This document shows, in pieces, positions 16,832-24,957 of a stretch of 64,000 nucleotides of DNA. Numbering within the stretch: position 1 is the stretch's first letter; the number at the start of each line of letters is the position of its first letter. The notes under the pieces were generated by a model. The model saw nothing but the letters and a program-made list of their open reading frames with translations. It was not told where the DNA came from and made no database searches. The stretch comes from Streptomyces bicolor (lineage in GTDB: Bacteria; Actinomycetota; Actinomycetes; Streptomycetales; Streptomycetaceae). Position numbers and translations under genes: made by a program. The stretch covers positions 54,715 through 118,714 of the forward strand of contig NZ_JOFS01000022.1 in the NCBI RefSeq assembly GCF_000719285.1, in the 5' to 3' direction.

Positions 16832-17848
16832 ATGAGACTGCGCACCAGCTCCTGCGCGGGCCCGGGCTTCACCCGCGTCCGCTGCGGCCGCGGCTTCCGC
16901 TACCGGGACCTGGACGGCAGACCCCTCACCGACCCCGCTCACCTGGTCCGCATCCGTGCCCTGAGCATCCCACCCGCGTGGCGCGACGTATGGATCTGCC
17001 CCTGGCCCAACGGCCACCTCCAGGCCGTCGGCACCGACGACGCCGGACGCCGCCAGTACCTCTACCACGAGCAGTTCCGCACCCAACAGGAGCAGGCCAA
17101 GCACGAGCACGTGCGGCAGGTGGCGCGCACCCTGCCCGGGCTGCGCGCCAAGGTCGCTCTCGATCTCGCCGGGCGCGGCCTGAGCCGGGAGCGGGTCACG
17201 GCCTGTGCCGTCCGCCTGCTCGACCTGGGCTTCTTCCGGATCGGCAGTGACCGGCACACCCGGGAGAGCGAGACCTACGGCCTGACGACGATGCTGCGCG
17301 AGCACGTCACCTGCGGCCGCGACGAGATCACCTTCAGCTATCCGGCCAAGGGCGGCACCGAGGTCGTGCGGGCACTCGTCGACGCGCAGGCGCACTCCGT
17401 CGTACGCGCCCTGCTGCGCCGCCCGCGCGGCGGCGAGCGGCTGCTCGTGTACTGGGAGCGGGGAGCCTGGCGCGAGCTGCACGGCGACGACCTGAACGAA
17501 GCATTGCGCCGGCTGTCCGGAACCGAGATCACCGCCAAGGACTTCCGCACCTGGCATGCGACGGTCCTGGCCGCCGTCGCGCTCGCCGTCACCACCCGCG
17601 ACGCCCGGGACACCCCCGCCGCCAGGCGCCGGCAGATGAGCCGGACGGTCCGCGAGGTCAGCCACTACCTGGGCAACACACCCGCCGTGTGCCGCGCCTC
17701 CTACATCGACCCCCGCGTCTTCGAGCTCTTCGAACAGGGCGAGACCGTCGCCGCCGCGCTCACCCGGCTCGGCGAGCACGGCGACTTCGGGCGCCCGGCC
17801 ACCCAGGGGGCCGTCGAGGCGGCTGTTCTCGAACTGCTGCGGGTCTGA
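16832..17848 (+). CDS. DNA topoisomerase IB (eukaryotic/poxvirus-like)
   Basis: The protein has 338 residues. The N-terminal domain contains GFRYRDLDGRPL and the hallmark RIRALSIPPAWRDVWICP. The catalytic domain has ITAKDFRTWHATV (active-site Arg/His region), a Lys-containing central block, and SHYLGNTPAVCRASYIDPRV with the active-site Tyr near residue 285. The enzyme relaxes supercoils through a 3'-phosphotyrosine intermediate. Bacterial homologues are present as accessory topoisomerases in many actinomycetes. The ATG has no clear ribosome site. The pairing with a divergent PHP-domain gene suggests a DNA-maintenance theme. Confidence 0.88.
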   Translation: MRLRTSSCAGPGFTRVRCGRGFRYRDLDGRPLTDPAHLVRIRALSIPPAWRDVWICPWPNGHLQAVGTDDAGRRQYLYHEQFRTQQEQAKHEHVRQVARTLPGLRAKVALDLAGRGLSRERVTACAVRLLDLGFFRIGSDRHTRESETYGLTTMLREHVTCGRDEITFSYPAKGGTEVVRALVDAQAHSVVRALLRRPRGGERLLVYWERGAWRELHGDDLNEALRRLSGTEITAKDFRTWHATVLAAVALAVTTRDARDTPAARRRQMSRTVREVSHYLGNTPAVCRASYIDPRVFELFEQGETVAAALTRLGEHGDFGRPATQGAVEAAVLELLRV

Positions 17849-17909
17849 CCGGAAGGACCGGTTTGACCTCAAGGGTCCGTTGACGCGGGTTGCGCTCTAC
17901 GCTCTATGC

Positions 17910-18146
17910 ATGACCGAAATCTCGAGCCCGCACATCTCTCACCCGCGGATCATGGTGCTCGGAGTTCAGCCCGGTACACCACCGTTCCGCATCATGGAGA
18001 TCGACGGCATGGTCGTCGGTGAGGCGAAGACCGTCACCGACGTCCTGGAGTACGCCGCCGCCTTCGGTATCACGGTCCACGACCTGGACGACCCGGAAGT
18101 GGTCCGCTGGGTGGGCGGCGACAAGTTCACCTGGCATCTCCACTAG
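17910..18146 (+). CDS. Small hypothetical protein (78 aa)
   Basis: This is a compact soluble protein with the recognisable sequence core RIMVLGVQPGTPPFRIMEIDG, then a helix, then TVHDLDDPEVVRWVGGDK. Its balanced composition and normal codon bias suggest a real gene. No domain is recognised. There is no ribosome site before the ATG; TACGCT ends six bases upstream and could be a -10 box of a leaderless transcript. It converges with the GH16 gene. Confidence 0.6.
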   Translation: MTEISSPHISHPRIMVLGVQPGTPPFRIMEIDGMVVGEAKTVTDVLEYAAAFGITVHDLDDPEVVRWVGGDKFTWHLH

Positions 18147-18170
18147 GCCCTGGGTCTGAACGGCCGGGCC

Positions 18171-18187
18171 GGTCGGCTCAGCCGACC
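18171..18187. terminator. Hairpin at the convergent gene ends
   Basis: GGTCGGC, three bases, GCCGACC: a perfect 7-bp stem whose loop contains the stop codon of the GH16 gene and which lies 25 bases after the stop of the small hypothetical gene. It could terminate the rightward transcript. There is no T-tract. Confidence 0.4.
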
Positions 18188-19407
18188 GTCCATTTCTGGT
18201 TGGCCGCGCCCGTGCAGGTCCACAGCTGCAGCCGGGTGCCGTTGGCCGGGTTGTTGCCGGTCACGTCCAGGCACTTGTCGGCTTGAGGGTTGACGATGTC
18301 GCGCGCGGCGGTGACGGTCCATCTCTGGTTGGGGCCGCCGGTGCACTCCCACAGCTGGACCGTCGTGCCGTCCGCGGTGCCGTTGCCGGTGGCGTCCAGG
18401 CACTTGCCGAGCGCGCGCAGCGTGCCGTCCGAGGCCACGGTCCACTGCTGGGCGGCGGTGCCGTTGCAGTCGTAGAGCTGTACGGGCGTGCCGTTGGCGG
18501 AGCTCGCCCCGGCCACGTCCAGGCACTTTCCGGCCAGCCCGCGGACCGGGCCGCCGGTGGGGGAGTCGCCGGTCGTCACCGAGACGTGGTCCACGACCAG
18601 CTGCTGCGGGAAGACCGTCGAGCCGTCCGGGTCGCCGGGCCAGTAGCCGCCGACCGCGAGGTTCAGGATCAGGAAGAACGGCTTGTTGAACACCCACTGC
18701 CTGCCACCCAGGTCGGCGGGTGTGCGCCGCTGGTAGACGTTCCCGTCGACGGACCAGGTGATGGAGTCGGGCGCCCAGTCGACGGCGAAGGTGTGGAAGG
18801 CGTCCGCGAAGGCCTGCCCGTTCGGGAGGGAGTAGGCGGCGCCTATGCCGCCTGACCCGGAGTAGCCGGGGCCGTGGATGGTGCCGTGGACGGTCGAGGG
18901 TTCGAAGCCGACGTTCTCCATGATGTCGATCTCGCCCGAGTCCGGCCAGTTGACCGGCGTGCCCAGCATCCAGAACGCCGGCCACATGCCCTGCCCGCGC
19001 GGCACCTTGATCCGCGCCTCGACATGCCCGTACTGGGCATGGAACTTCCCGGCGGTGTTCAGCCGTGCCGAGGTGTACTGACATGTGCCGTACCAGCACT
19101 GGTAGTTGGCCGGATTCTCACGCCGGGCCGTGATCACCAGGTGGCCCTGGCCGTCCAGCGCCGCGTTCTTGTTGCCCGACGTGTAGTACTGCCGCTCGTG
19201 GTTGTTGACGTTGTCGCCGGTCTGGATCTGCCACTTCGACGAGTCGACCGCGGCGCCGGCGGGCCCGTCGAAGCTGTCGGAGAACGCCACCGCCGCGGCC
19301 GTGACGTCCGGCGCTTCCGCCTGCGCGGGGCCGATCGCGGCGGACGCGACCAGGACGGCGGACAGAGCGGCGAGCAGACACGTGCGGAGCAGGCGTGGGG
19401 AGGCCAT
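18178..19407 (-). CDS. Secreted GH16 beta-glucanase with C-terminal ricin-type (CBM13) lectin domain
   Basis: The protein has 409 residues. A Sec signal peptide (LLRTCLLAALSAVLVAS, cleavage near AQA) is followed by a GH16 domain at about residues 38-270. The catalytic signature WPDSGEIDIMENVG carries nucleophile and acid/base Glu residues. Substrate-cleft blocks GKFHAQYGHVEARIKVP and GMWPAFWMLG fit endo-beta-1,3-glucanase (laminarinase) enzymes. From about residue 285 a beta-trefoil has three repeats of GKCLDVxG...QxWTV. The protein should cleave fungal or plant beta-1,3-glucans outside the cell, with the lectin holding it to the polysaccharide. GGAAGGGAG precedes the ATG. Confidence 0.92.
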   Translation of the reverse strand: MASPRLLRTCLLAALSAVLVASAAIGPAQAEAPDVTAAAVAFSDSFDGPAGAAVDSSKWQIQTGDNVNNHERQYYTSGNKNAALDGQGHLVITARRENPANYQCWYGTCQYTSARLNTAGKFHAQYGHVEARIKVPRGQGMWPAFWMLGTPVNWPDSGEIDIMENVGFEPSTVHGTIHGPGYSGSGGIGAAYSLPNGQAFADAFHTFAVDWAPDSITWSVDGNVYQRRTPADLGGRQWVFNKPFFLILNLAVGGYWPGDPDGSTVFPQQLVVDHVSVTTGDSPTGGPVRGLAGKCLDVAGASSANGTPVQLYDCNGTAAQQWTVASDGTLRALGKCLDATGNGTADGTTVQLWECTGGPNQRWTVTAARDIVNPQADKCLDVTGNNPANGTRLQLWTCTGAANQKWTVG

Positions 19408-19479
19408 CGTGCTCCCTTCCGTACGGCGGCCCGATGCCAGGGCGCCGGCCGAGGTGGGGGGTGAAGGTGTCGCCACTTG

Positions 19480-19508
19480 ATTTAAGGAGTGAGATAAGCG
19501 GGCGTCAA
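19480..19508 (-). promoter_or_regulatory. Candidate promoter of the GH16 gene, with a DasR-like site upstream
   Basis: On the minus strand TTGACG (19508..19503) and TTAAAT (19485..19480) are 17 bases apart, about 73 bases before the GH16 ATG. Upstream of the -35, TGGTACAGACCA (19514..19525) matches the core of the DasR/HutC-type operator TGGTCTAGACCA at 10 of 12 positions. Confidence 0.45.
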
Positions 19509-19637
19509 TACCTTGGTACAGACCAGAAGTTGGCGGGGGCGGGGGGAGCTGACCGCGGTTCCGGTCGTCGGGCACGGGGACCCGGGACCCTCCGTGCCGC
19601 CCGGCATGATTCGTCCGCCGCCGAAGTGTTCGGTTCC

Positions 19638-19643
19638 TAGGCT
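19638..19643 (+). promoter_or_regulatory. -10 element of a likely leaderless transcript
   Basis: TAGGCT ends seven bases before the ATG of the TauE/SafE gene, which has no Shine-Dalgarno sequence. Transcription would start at or near the A of the start codon. No good -35 is visible. Confidence 0.45.
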
Positions 19644-19650
19644 GCCCTCC

Positions 19651-20427
19651 ATGAACGCCGCACACATCGGTGAGCTGCTCGCCGTCCTGGGCGCGGGCAT
19701 CGCCGCCGGCGCGGTCAACGCCGTCGTCGGCTCGGGGACGCTGATCACGTTCCCGGTCCTGCTCGCGACCGGCCTGCCGCCCGTCACCGCCACGGTCTCC
19801 AACGCGCTCGGCCTGATCCCCGGTTCGATCAGCGGCGCCATCGGGTATCGCCGGGAGCTGAGCGGTCAGCGCCGGCGCATCCTGAAGTGGAGCGCCGGCG
19901 CCCTGCTCGGCGGACTCACCGGTGCCGCGCTGCTGCTCGCCCTGCCCGCCTCGGCGTTCGAACGCATCGTGCCGGCCCTGGTGGGGCTCGCCCTGGTACT
20001 GGTCGTCCTCCAGCCGCTGATCAGCAGGAGGCTGCGCACGCGCCGCGCGCGGAAGGGAAGATCCGCACACCCCGACGGCGGCCCCCTGCTGCTCACCGGA
20101 CTGACCCTGGCCAGCGTCTACGGTGGCTACTTCTCGGCCGCCCAAGGCATCATCTACGTCGCCCTGATGGGCATGCTCCTCGACGACGACCTGCGACGCC
20201 TCACCGCCGTCAAGAACGTGCTCGTCGCCGTGGTCAACTCCGTGGCCGCACTGTTCTTCCTGGTCGTCGCGGACTTCGACTGGACGGCCGTCGCCCTCCT
20301 CGCGATCGGGTCCGCGGCCGGCGGCCATCTCGGAGCCACGACGGGCCGCCGGTTGCGCCCCGCTGTGCTGCGTGCCCTCATCGTGGTGGTCGGAACCGTG
20401 GCCATCGTCCAGTTGGTGCTGCACTAG
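19651..20427 (+). CDS. TauE/SafE-family membrane transporter
   Basis: The protein has 258 residues with about eight hydrophobic segments. It starts with ELLAVLGAGIAAGAVNAVVGSGTLITFPVLL, whose NAVVGSGTLI motif is the typical TauE/SafE repeat. A second repeat begins at LLLTGLTLASVYGGYFSAAQGI, followed by LMGMLLDDDLRRLTAVKNVL, the conserved loop of the family. Members export sulfite or sulfonate-derived anions or import related compounds, but the substrate is not evident here. It is divergent from the GH16 gene. Confidence 0.85.
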   Translation: MNAAHIGELLAVLGAGIAAGAVNAVVGSGTLITFPVLLATGLPPVTATVSNALGLIPGSISGAIGYRRELSGQRRRILKWSAGALLGGLTGAALLLALPASAFERIVPALVGLALVLVVLQPLISRRLRTRRARKGRSAHPDGGPLLLTGLTLASVYGGYFSAAQGIIYVALMGMLLDDDLRRLTAVKNVLVAVVNSVAALFFLVVADFDWTAVALLAIGSAAGGHLGATTGRRLRPAVLRALIVVVGTVAIVQLVLH

Positions 20428-20428
20428 G

Positions 20429-20448
20429 GGTCACAGGTCACAGGTCAC
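20429..20448. repeat. Short tandem repeat of GGTCACA
   Basis: Almost three copies of the heptamer GGTCACA follow directly after the TauE/SafE stop codon, in the gap before the convergent VanZ-like gene. It may simply be slippage; no function is evident. Confidence 0.7.
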
Positions 20449-20471
20449 GGGCCGGCGTCCGGATTCAGTCG

Positions 20472-21218
20472 TCAGGAACGACGCTCCTTGGCGTGCACCG
20501 CCCTGCTCAGTCGGCGCCCCAGCAGCAGGTAGCCGATCAGCGCTCCGGTGGTGTTGAGGATGACGTCGTCGATGTCGAAGGCGCGCCCCGTCACCAGCGC
20601 GCCCTGCGCGAACTCGACCAGAAGCATGACGGTCGCCGTCAGCAGCAGCACGCGCAGGACTCCGCGCGTCCGTGGCGCCAGGACGGGGACCAGGATGCCG
20701 AACGGCACGCCGAGCAGCAGATTCCCGCCGATCTGCCGGACGGCGTCCCGCAGTTCGGGCTGGTCCAGATAGGCCCGCAGGGAGCGGCCCGGACGCAGGT
20801 TGGTGTGGGTCAGGGCCTCCGACGCGGGTGAGGGCTCCAGGGTGAGCTTCGCCAGTACGACGGCGAAGGCGACCATGAGCGCGAAGGCGCACAGCACCGC
20901 CAGGAGGCGGGCCAGCAAGCGCAGGGGGTGCCGCTCGGACCGCGGGGCGCGAGGCGCCTTGCCGCCGGACCGTGGCTTGGTGCCGGGCCCGGGCTTGGTG
21001 CCGCGTTTGGACTTGACGCCGCGTTCGCGCTCGGACCTGACACGGCGCCAGGATTTCTTGATGCCGTCCGTGACCTTTGTCCCCCCTGCCGACTTGGCGG
21101 CGCCCGTGGCCTTGGCGGTGCCTGAGGCCTTGGTGGCGCCTGCGCTCCTGGAAGTGCCTGCGGTCTTGGAAGTGCCGGGGCGTAACGCGGCACGCGAACG
21201 TGGGGTTCCACGGGCCAT
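20472..21218 (-). CDS. VanZ-family membrane protein with basic low-complexity N-terminal tail
   Basis: The protein has 248 residues. Residues 1-95 are a highly basic Ala/Gly/Lys/Thr/Ser/Pro tail with repeats such as GTAKATGAAKSAGGTK and TKPGPGTKPR, resembling histone H1-like tails. Residues 100-240 form a VanZ domain with four membrane helices (LLAVLCAFALMVAFAVV, NLLLGVPFGILVPVL, VLLLTATVMLLVEFAQG, DDVILNTTGALIGYLLLG). VanZ itself gives low-level teicoplanin resistance; actinobacterial relatives are uncharacterised. The tail would lie in the cytoplasm and could bind nucleic acid or the membrane. Confidence 0.8.
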   Translation of the reverse strand: MARGTPRSRAALRPGTSKTAGTSRSAGATKASGTAKATGAAKSAGGTKVTDGIKKSWRRVRSERERGVKSKRGTKPGPGTKPRSGGKAPRAPRSERHPLRLLARLLAVLCAFALMVAFAVVLAKLTLEPSPASEALTHTNLRPGRSLRAYLDQPELRDAVRQIGGNLLLGVPFGILVPVLAPRTRGVLRVLLLTATVMLLVEFAQGALVTGRAFDIDDVILNTTGALIGYLLLGRRLSRAVHAKERRS

Positions 21219-21313
21219 GCGATCCTCCAGTCTTCAACTTCCCTTCGTAGTAGGGGGATTACCCCGGTACCGCGTCGAGATGCCCGCCGTGCCGCGCCCG
21301 GTCCGTCAGGGAG

Positions 21314-21976
21314 TCAGGCCCCGTACGTCACCTTCACCTCCTTGAAGCCGAGGGAGTGGAGCAGTCCCTCCAGCATGTCGGTGGTGTTGGACTCGGCACG
21401 TGCCGTCAGCCCGCTCTGCTCGGCCGCGTCGCCGATGTGCCGCACCGCCAGCTTCTGTACGGCCTGTTCGCCGTTCGGGTTGTCCGAGAAGAGGTCGCCG
21501 AGGCGGTCGAGGAGACCGCGCTCCTTGGAGACGGCGTAGGAGCGGTCGGGGTCCAGGGACGGTTTGCCGAGGGCGGCGTGCGGGAGGCGGAGCGTGGCGG
21601 ACGTACGGTCGTCGTTGACCGTCACGTCGTCCTCGCCGACCTTCCCGAGGTCGACGTACGCGTCCACGGTGCCCGCGCCGACGTACAGCGTGCGTGTGCC
21701 GCGGATCGCGTCGGGCAGGAACTTGGCGTCCTTCTCCAGATCGACGACGATCTGGAAGTTGCCGGTGGCGGCGTCGTAGCGGCTCATGTCCTGGATGGAC
21801 TGGAGCAGAGCCGGACCCGAGCGGTCGTTGGTCTCGGTGCCGAACAGGTCCTTGAGGCCGGGGATCACGCTCAGCCGGATCCCGGCGAACAGGACGACGA
21901 GCACCAGGATGAGCGCGCTCACCGCCTTGGCCCAGCCGGGCATGCTCTTGTTGATGCGCTTGATGGGGGTCGTCAT
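21314..21976 (-). CDS. DUF4230 membrane-anchored protein
   Basis: The protein has 220 residues with one N-terminal membrane helix (AVSALILVLVVLFAGI, about residues 19-34) and an extracytoplasmic domain matching DUF4230: LLQSIQDMSRYDAATGNFQIVVDLEKD, TRTLYVGAGTVDAYVDLG, ATLRLPHA and, near the C-terminus, LLHSLGFKEVKVTY. The function of the family is unknown. GGAGGAA lies eight bases before the ATG. It is transcribed divergently from the downstream P450 gene across about 144 bases. Confidence 0.82.
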   Translation of the reverse strand: MTTPIKRINKSMPGWAKAVSALILVLVVLFAGIRLSVIPGLKDLFGTETNDRSGPALLQSIQDMSRYDAATGNFQIVVDLEKDAKFLPDAIRGTRTLYVGAGTVDAYVDLGKVGEDDVTVNDDRTSATLRLPHAALGKPSLDPDRSYAVSKERGLLDRLGDLFSDNPNGEQAVQKLAVRHIGDAAEQSGLTARAESNTTDMLEGLLHSLGFKEVKVTYGA

Positions 21977-22120
21977 GTCGACGTTCCTCCTTCCCTGTTC
22001 AACCAAGTACCCCCAAATCCCTTGCTGGACCTGTCCGTTGGCCGATTGCGGCCCCTGACTGGAGCGGGGACGGCGCACTAGCGTGGGGAACTGTCCGTAC
22101 CGGCGCGTCTGGAGACCCGG

Positions 22121-23311
22121 ATGAGCGCAGACAGCACGTCCCGGCCGCTTCGCCCCATGCACCGCATCAGCCTCCCCGAGCCCGGACCGCCCCGGCTCGG
22201 CACCCTCGCCACCGGCACCCCGGTGTGGATCGTGACCCGGTACGCCGAGGCCCGGCAGGTGCTCATGGACCCCCGGTTCGACCGGAGCTCGCTGCACTCC
22301 CCCGACGCCCCGCCCCTCCTGGTCGTACCGAACCTGCTGGACGCCCCCGACGGGCTCCTCAACCAGGACGGCGCCGCCCATCAGCGGCTGCGCGGCACGG
22401 TGCAGCGGGCTTTCACTCCCCGGGCGATCGCCCACTGGCGTCCCTGGGTCGCCTCCGTGGTCGAGGCGCTTCTCGACGACCTCGCCGAACAGAGCCGCCC
22501 CGCCGACATCGTCGAGGGGTTCACGCGTCCGCTGCCCGTCTCGGTGATCTGCCGTCTGATGGGGCTGGAGCACGTGGACCGCGACCGCATCCGGCACTGG
22601 GCCGACCACGCCCTGTCCGGCGGCGCCCACACGGCCGAGGAAGTCGCGCTGGCCATGCGGGAGTTCGGGGCGTTCGCCGGGGAACTGGTGGCCGAGCGGC
22701 GGGCGTCACCGGGTGACGACCTGGTGAGCGGGCTGGTCGTGGCGGGGGACGACCTCGGCATCGACGAGCGCCGGCTGGTCAGCCTGGTCTGCGGACTGGT
22801 CGTCGCCGGGCACGAGACCACCATGACGGCGCTCGGCAACGCCGTCGTCTATCTCCTCACCGACGGGCAGGCGGCCTGGAAGGGGCTCTCCGAGGACGGG
22901 GAGGCGGCGGCCACCGCGGCCGAGCAACTGCTGCGGACCGTACCGCTCAGCGAGGGCCGCGTCCTGCCGGGGCTGATCCGCCGTGCCGTCGAGGACACCG
23001 AGGTCGGTGGTGTGATGATCCCGGCGGGCAGTGTGGTCGCCGTCCAGACCAACTCCGCCGGCCGCGACCCGGAGGTCTTCCCGCCCGGCGAACCCGACCT
23101 CTTCGCCCCCCTGACCTCACCCAGCATCGCCTTCGGGGCGGGTCCGCACCACTGCCTCGGCGCCTGGCTGGCCCGGCTGGAGCTCGAACTCGGCCTGCAC
23201 CGCCTCGCCGCCCGTTTCCCGGGCCTGCGCGCCGAGTTCACCCCCGAGACCATCGAATGGCGGGAGGGCCAGATGACGCGGAGCCCGCGCCGGTTGCCCG
23301 TGTCGTGGTGA
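22121..23311 (+). CDS. Cytochrome P450 with Gln replacing the K-helix Glu
   Basis: The protein has 396 residues, a normal class I bacterial length. The I-helix reads VVAGHETTMTALGN (about residue 228). The haem loop is FGAGPHHCLGAWLARLELEL, with the Cys near 345. The K-helix, normally ExxR, reads AAEQLLRT: the position of the conserved Glu holds Gln269 (codon CAA at 22925..22927), while Arg272 remains. The ERR triad is therefore incomplete, as in a few natural exceptions such as CYP157 proteins. No ferredoxin or ferredoxin reductase gene lies beside it. It is divergent from the DUF4230 gene and is followed 101 bases later by a PRPP synthetase. Confidence 0.88.
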   Translation: MSADSTSRPLRPMHRISLPEPGPPRLGTLATGTPVWIVTRYAEARQVLMDPRFDRSSLHSPDAPPLLVVPNLLDAPDGLLNQDGAAHQRLRGTVQRAFTPRAIAHWRPWVASVVEALLDDLAEQSRPADIVEGFTRPLPVSVICRLMGLEHVDRDRIRHWADHALSGGAHTAEEVALAMREFGAFAGELVAERRASPGDDLVSGLVVAGDDLGIDERRLVSLVCGLVVAGHETTMTALGNAVVYLLTDGQAAWKGLSEDGEAAATAAEQLLRTVPLSEGRVLPGLIRRAVEDTEVGGVMIPAGSVVAVQTNSAGRDPEVFPPGEPDLFAPLTSPSIAFGAGPHHCLGAWLARLELELGLHRLAARFPGLRAEFTPETIEWREGQMTRSPRRLPVSW

Positions 23312-23412
23312 GGCAATCGCCACATCCCGCGTCCACGCCCGAGCCGCAACGTTTCTTCCCAGGTCAGTAGCATGAGTCCGCCACCCCGGAAAGATCAGGC
23401 GAGGAGCGGATC

Positions 23413-24366
23413 GTGCGAGAGATCGCCGTGTTCAGCGGTAGTGCCCACCCCGAACTTGCGGCGGAGGTCTGCTCTCATCTGGGGGTGCCGCTCAGCCCCA
23501 CCCGGGTCAGCCGGTTCGCCAACGACTGCCTGGAGGTGCAACTCCAGGCCAACTGCCGGGAGCGGGACGTCTTCCTGATCCAGCCGCTGGTCCGCCCGGT
23601 CCAGGAACACCTCGTCGAGCTGCTGCTGATGTGCGACGCCGCGCGCGGGGCGTCCGCCCGCCGGATCACCGTCGTCATGCCGCACTATTCCTACGCCCGT
23701 TCCGACAAGAAGGACGCGCCCCGCATCTCCCTCGGCGGCCGGCTCGTCGCCGACCTGATGGTGGCGGCCGGCGCGAGCCGTGTCCTCGCCATGACCCTGC
23801 ACGCGCCCCAGGTGCACGGCTTCTTCACGGTGCCGGTCGACCACCTGCACGCGCTGCGCGAACTCGCCGCGCACTTCCGGCAGTACGACCTCTCCCGTAC
23901 GACCGTCGTCTCGCCGGACCTCGGCAACGCCAAGGAGGCCGCCGCTTTCGCCCGGATGATCGGCGCCCAGGTGGCCGCCGGCGCAAAGCAGCGGTTCGCC
24001 GACGACCGGGTCAGCATCAGCTCGGTCATCGGTGACGTGACCGGGCGGGACGTCATCATCCTGGACGACGAGATCGCCAAGGGCAGCACGGTCCTGGAAC
24101 TCCTCGACCGGCTGCGGGAGATGGGGCCGCGGTCGATCCGGGTCGCCTGTACGCACGGACTGTTCGCGTCCGGGGCGCTGAAGCGGATCGGCGAGCAGCC
24201 CGACGTCCTGGAGATCGTGTGCACCAACACCGTGCCGGTCCCGGCGGAGGAGCGCACCGAGAAGCTGCGGATCCTGTCCATCGGCCCCGCGCTCGCCGAG
24301 GCCGTGCGCCGCATTCACAACGGGGAGTCCGTCAGCGCCCTGTTCGACGCGCCGGGAACCGAATAG
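23413..24366 (+). CDS. prs: Ribose-phosphate pyrophosphokinase (PRPP synthetase)
   Basis: The protein has 317 residues, the normal family length. It starts at GTG six bases after GAGGAG. It contains the N-terminal FSGSAHPELA, SRFANDCLEVQL, the ATP/ribose-phosphate loop YARSDKKDAPRIS, TLHAPQVHGFF and the PRPP-binding loop VIILDDEIAKGST. The enzyme makes PRPP from ribose 5-phosphate and ATP for nucleotide, His and Trp synthesis. The flexible loop differs from the usual YARQDKK pattern, suggesting a divergent paralogue rather than the housekeeping copy; that is an inference. Confidence 0.9.
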   Translation: MREIAVFSGSAHPELAAEVCSHLGVPLSPTRVSRFANDCLEVQLQANCRERDVFLIQPLVRPVQEHLVELLLMCDAARGASARRITVVMPHYSYARSDKKDAPRISLGGRLVADLMVAAGASRVLAMTLHAPQVHGFFTVPVDHLHALRELAAHFRQYDLSRTTVVSPDLGNAKEAAAFARMIGAQVAAGAKQRFADDRVSISSVIGDVTGRDVIILDDEIAKGSTVLELLDRLREMGPRSIRVACTHGLFASGALKRIGEQPDVLEIVCTNTVPVPAEERTEKLRILSIGPALAEAVRRIHNGESVSALFDAPGTE

Positions 24367-24423
24367 GCCGCAGGTGGCGAGGGCAAGAGGTTGTCCCGCA
24401 ACTGTGAACTGGGCCTGGCGGCG

Positions 24424-24804
24424 TCATAACGTGCCGGACGCGGTCTCGGACTGGTCGAGGGCCGCGTCCGGCGTCGGATGCGGAGGGAGCAGCCGGGACA
24501 GGCCGGTGATCCTGAGGACGCGCAGGGTCAGCGGGTGGGTGCACACCAGGTGCAGCTGCCCGCCGTGGTCGAGCACCCGGCTGCGGGCGCGGTACAGCAG
24601 GCGCAGCCCGGAGCAGTCGAAGAACTCGACGCTCCTGAGATCGATCACGATCCGCGCATCGGGATGCGTCGTCACCCGGTCCAGGTACGGGGCCAGCTCC
24701 ACCGCCGCCGCGATGTCGATCTCACCGCGGAACTCCAGCACCGTGTGGTCCCGGTGCCGGTGGACGCGCAGATGCCGGCTGAACGGCGCAGGTTCCTGCT
24801 GCAC
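24424..24804 (-). CDS. STAS-domain anti-sigma factor antagonist
   Basis: The product has about 126 residues. The STAS domain covers most of the protein: LEFRGEIDIAAAVELAPYL, then IVIDLRSVEFFDCSGLRLL, in which Ser of the DCSG motif is the residue phosphorylated in SpoIIAA/RsbV relatives, then GGQLHLVCTHPLTLRVL. It should bind an anti-sigma kinase in the cytoplasm and be switched by a PP2C phosphatase such as the one at 55.5-57.9 kb; the pairing is speculation. GTG at 24804 is preferred because it follows GGAGG; an in-frame ATG at 24897 would add 31 residues without a ribosome site. Confidence 0.8.
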   Translation of the reverse strand: MQQEPAPFSRHLRVHRHRDHTVLEFRGEIDIAAAVELAPYLDRVTTHPDARIVIDLRSVEFFDCSGLRLLYRARSRVLDHGGQLHLVCTHPLTLRVLRITGLSRLLPPHPTPDAALDQSETASGTL

Positions 24805-24957
24805 GACGACATCGCCTCCAACCTGCTCACCCGCGGCGGGCTGCCCAAATCCAGTCCCCGCACTGCAAGTTACCCTCGATTGAGCGAATCTGAGCATGTT
24901 CGATTGACATATGTCTTCGAATTGCGCCAGGGGATTCGAGATATGTGCGGGACACGG

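Noticed and set aside
16661..17872. Upstream in-frame extension of the PHP-domain gene to 17872
   Set aside because: It would run antisense through topoisomerase IB. The real start at 16660 has a strong ribosome site and begins the conserved domain.
19408..20424. Upstream extension of the GH16 frame to 20424
   Set aside because: It is antisense to TauE/SafE. The signal peptide starts at 19407 after GGAAGGGAG.
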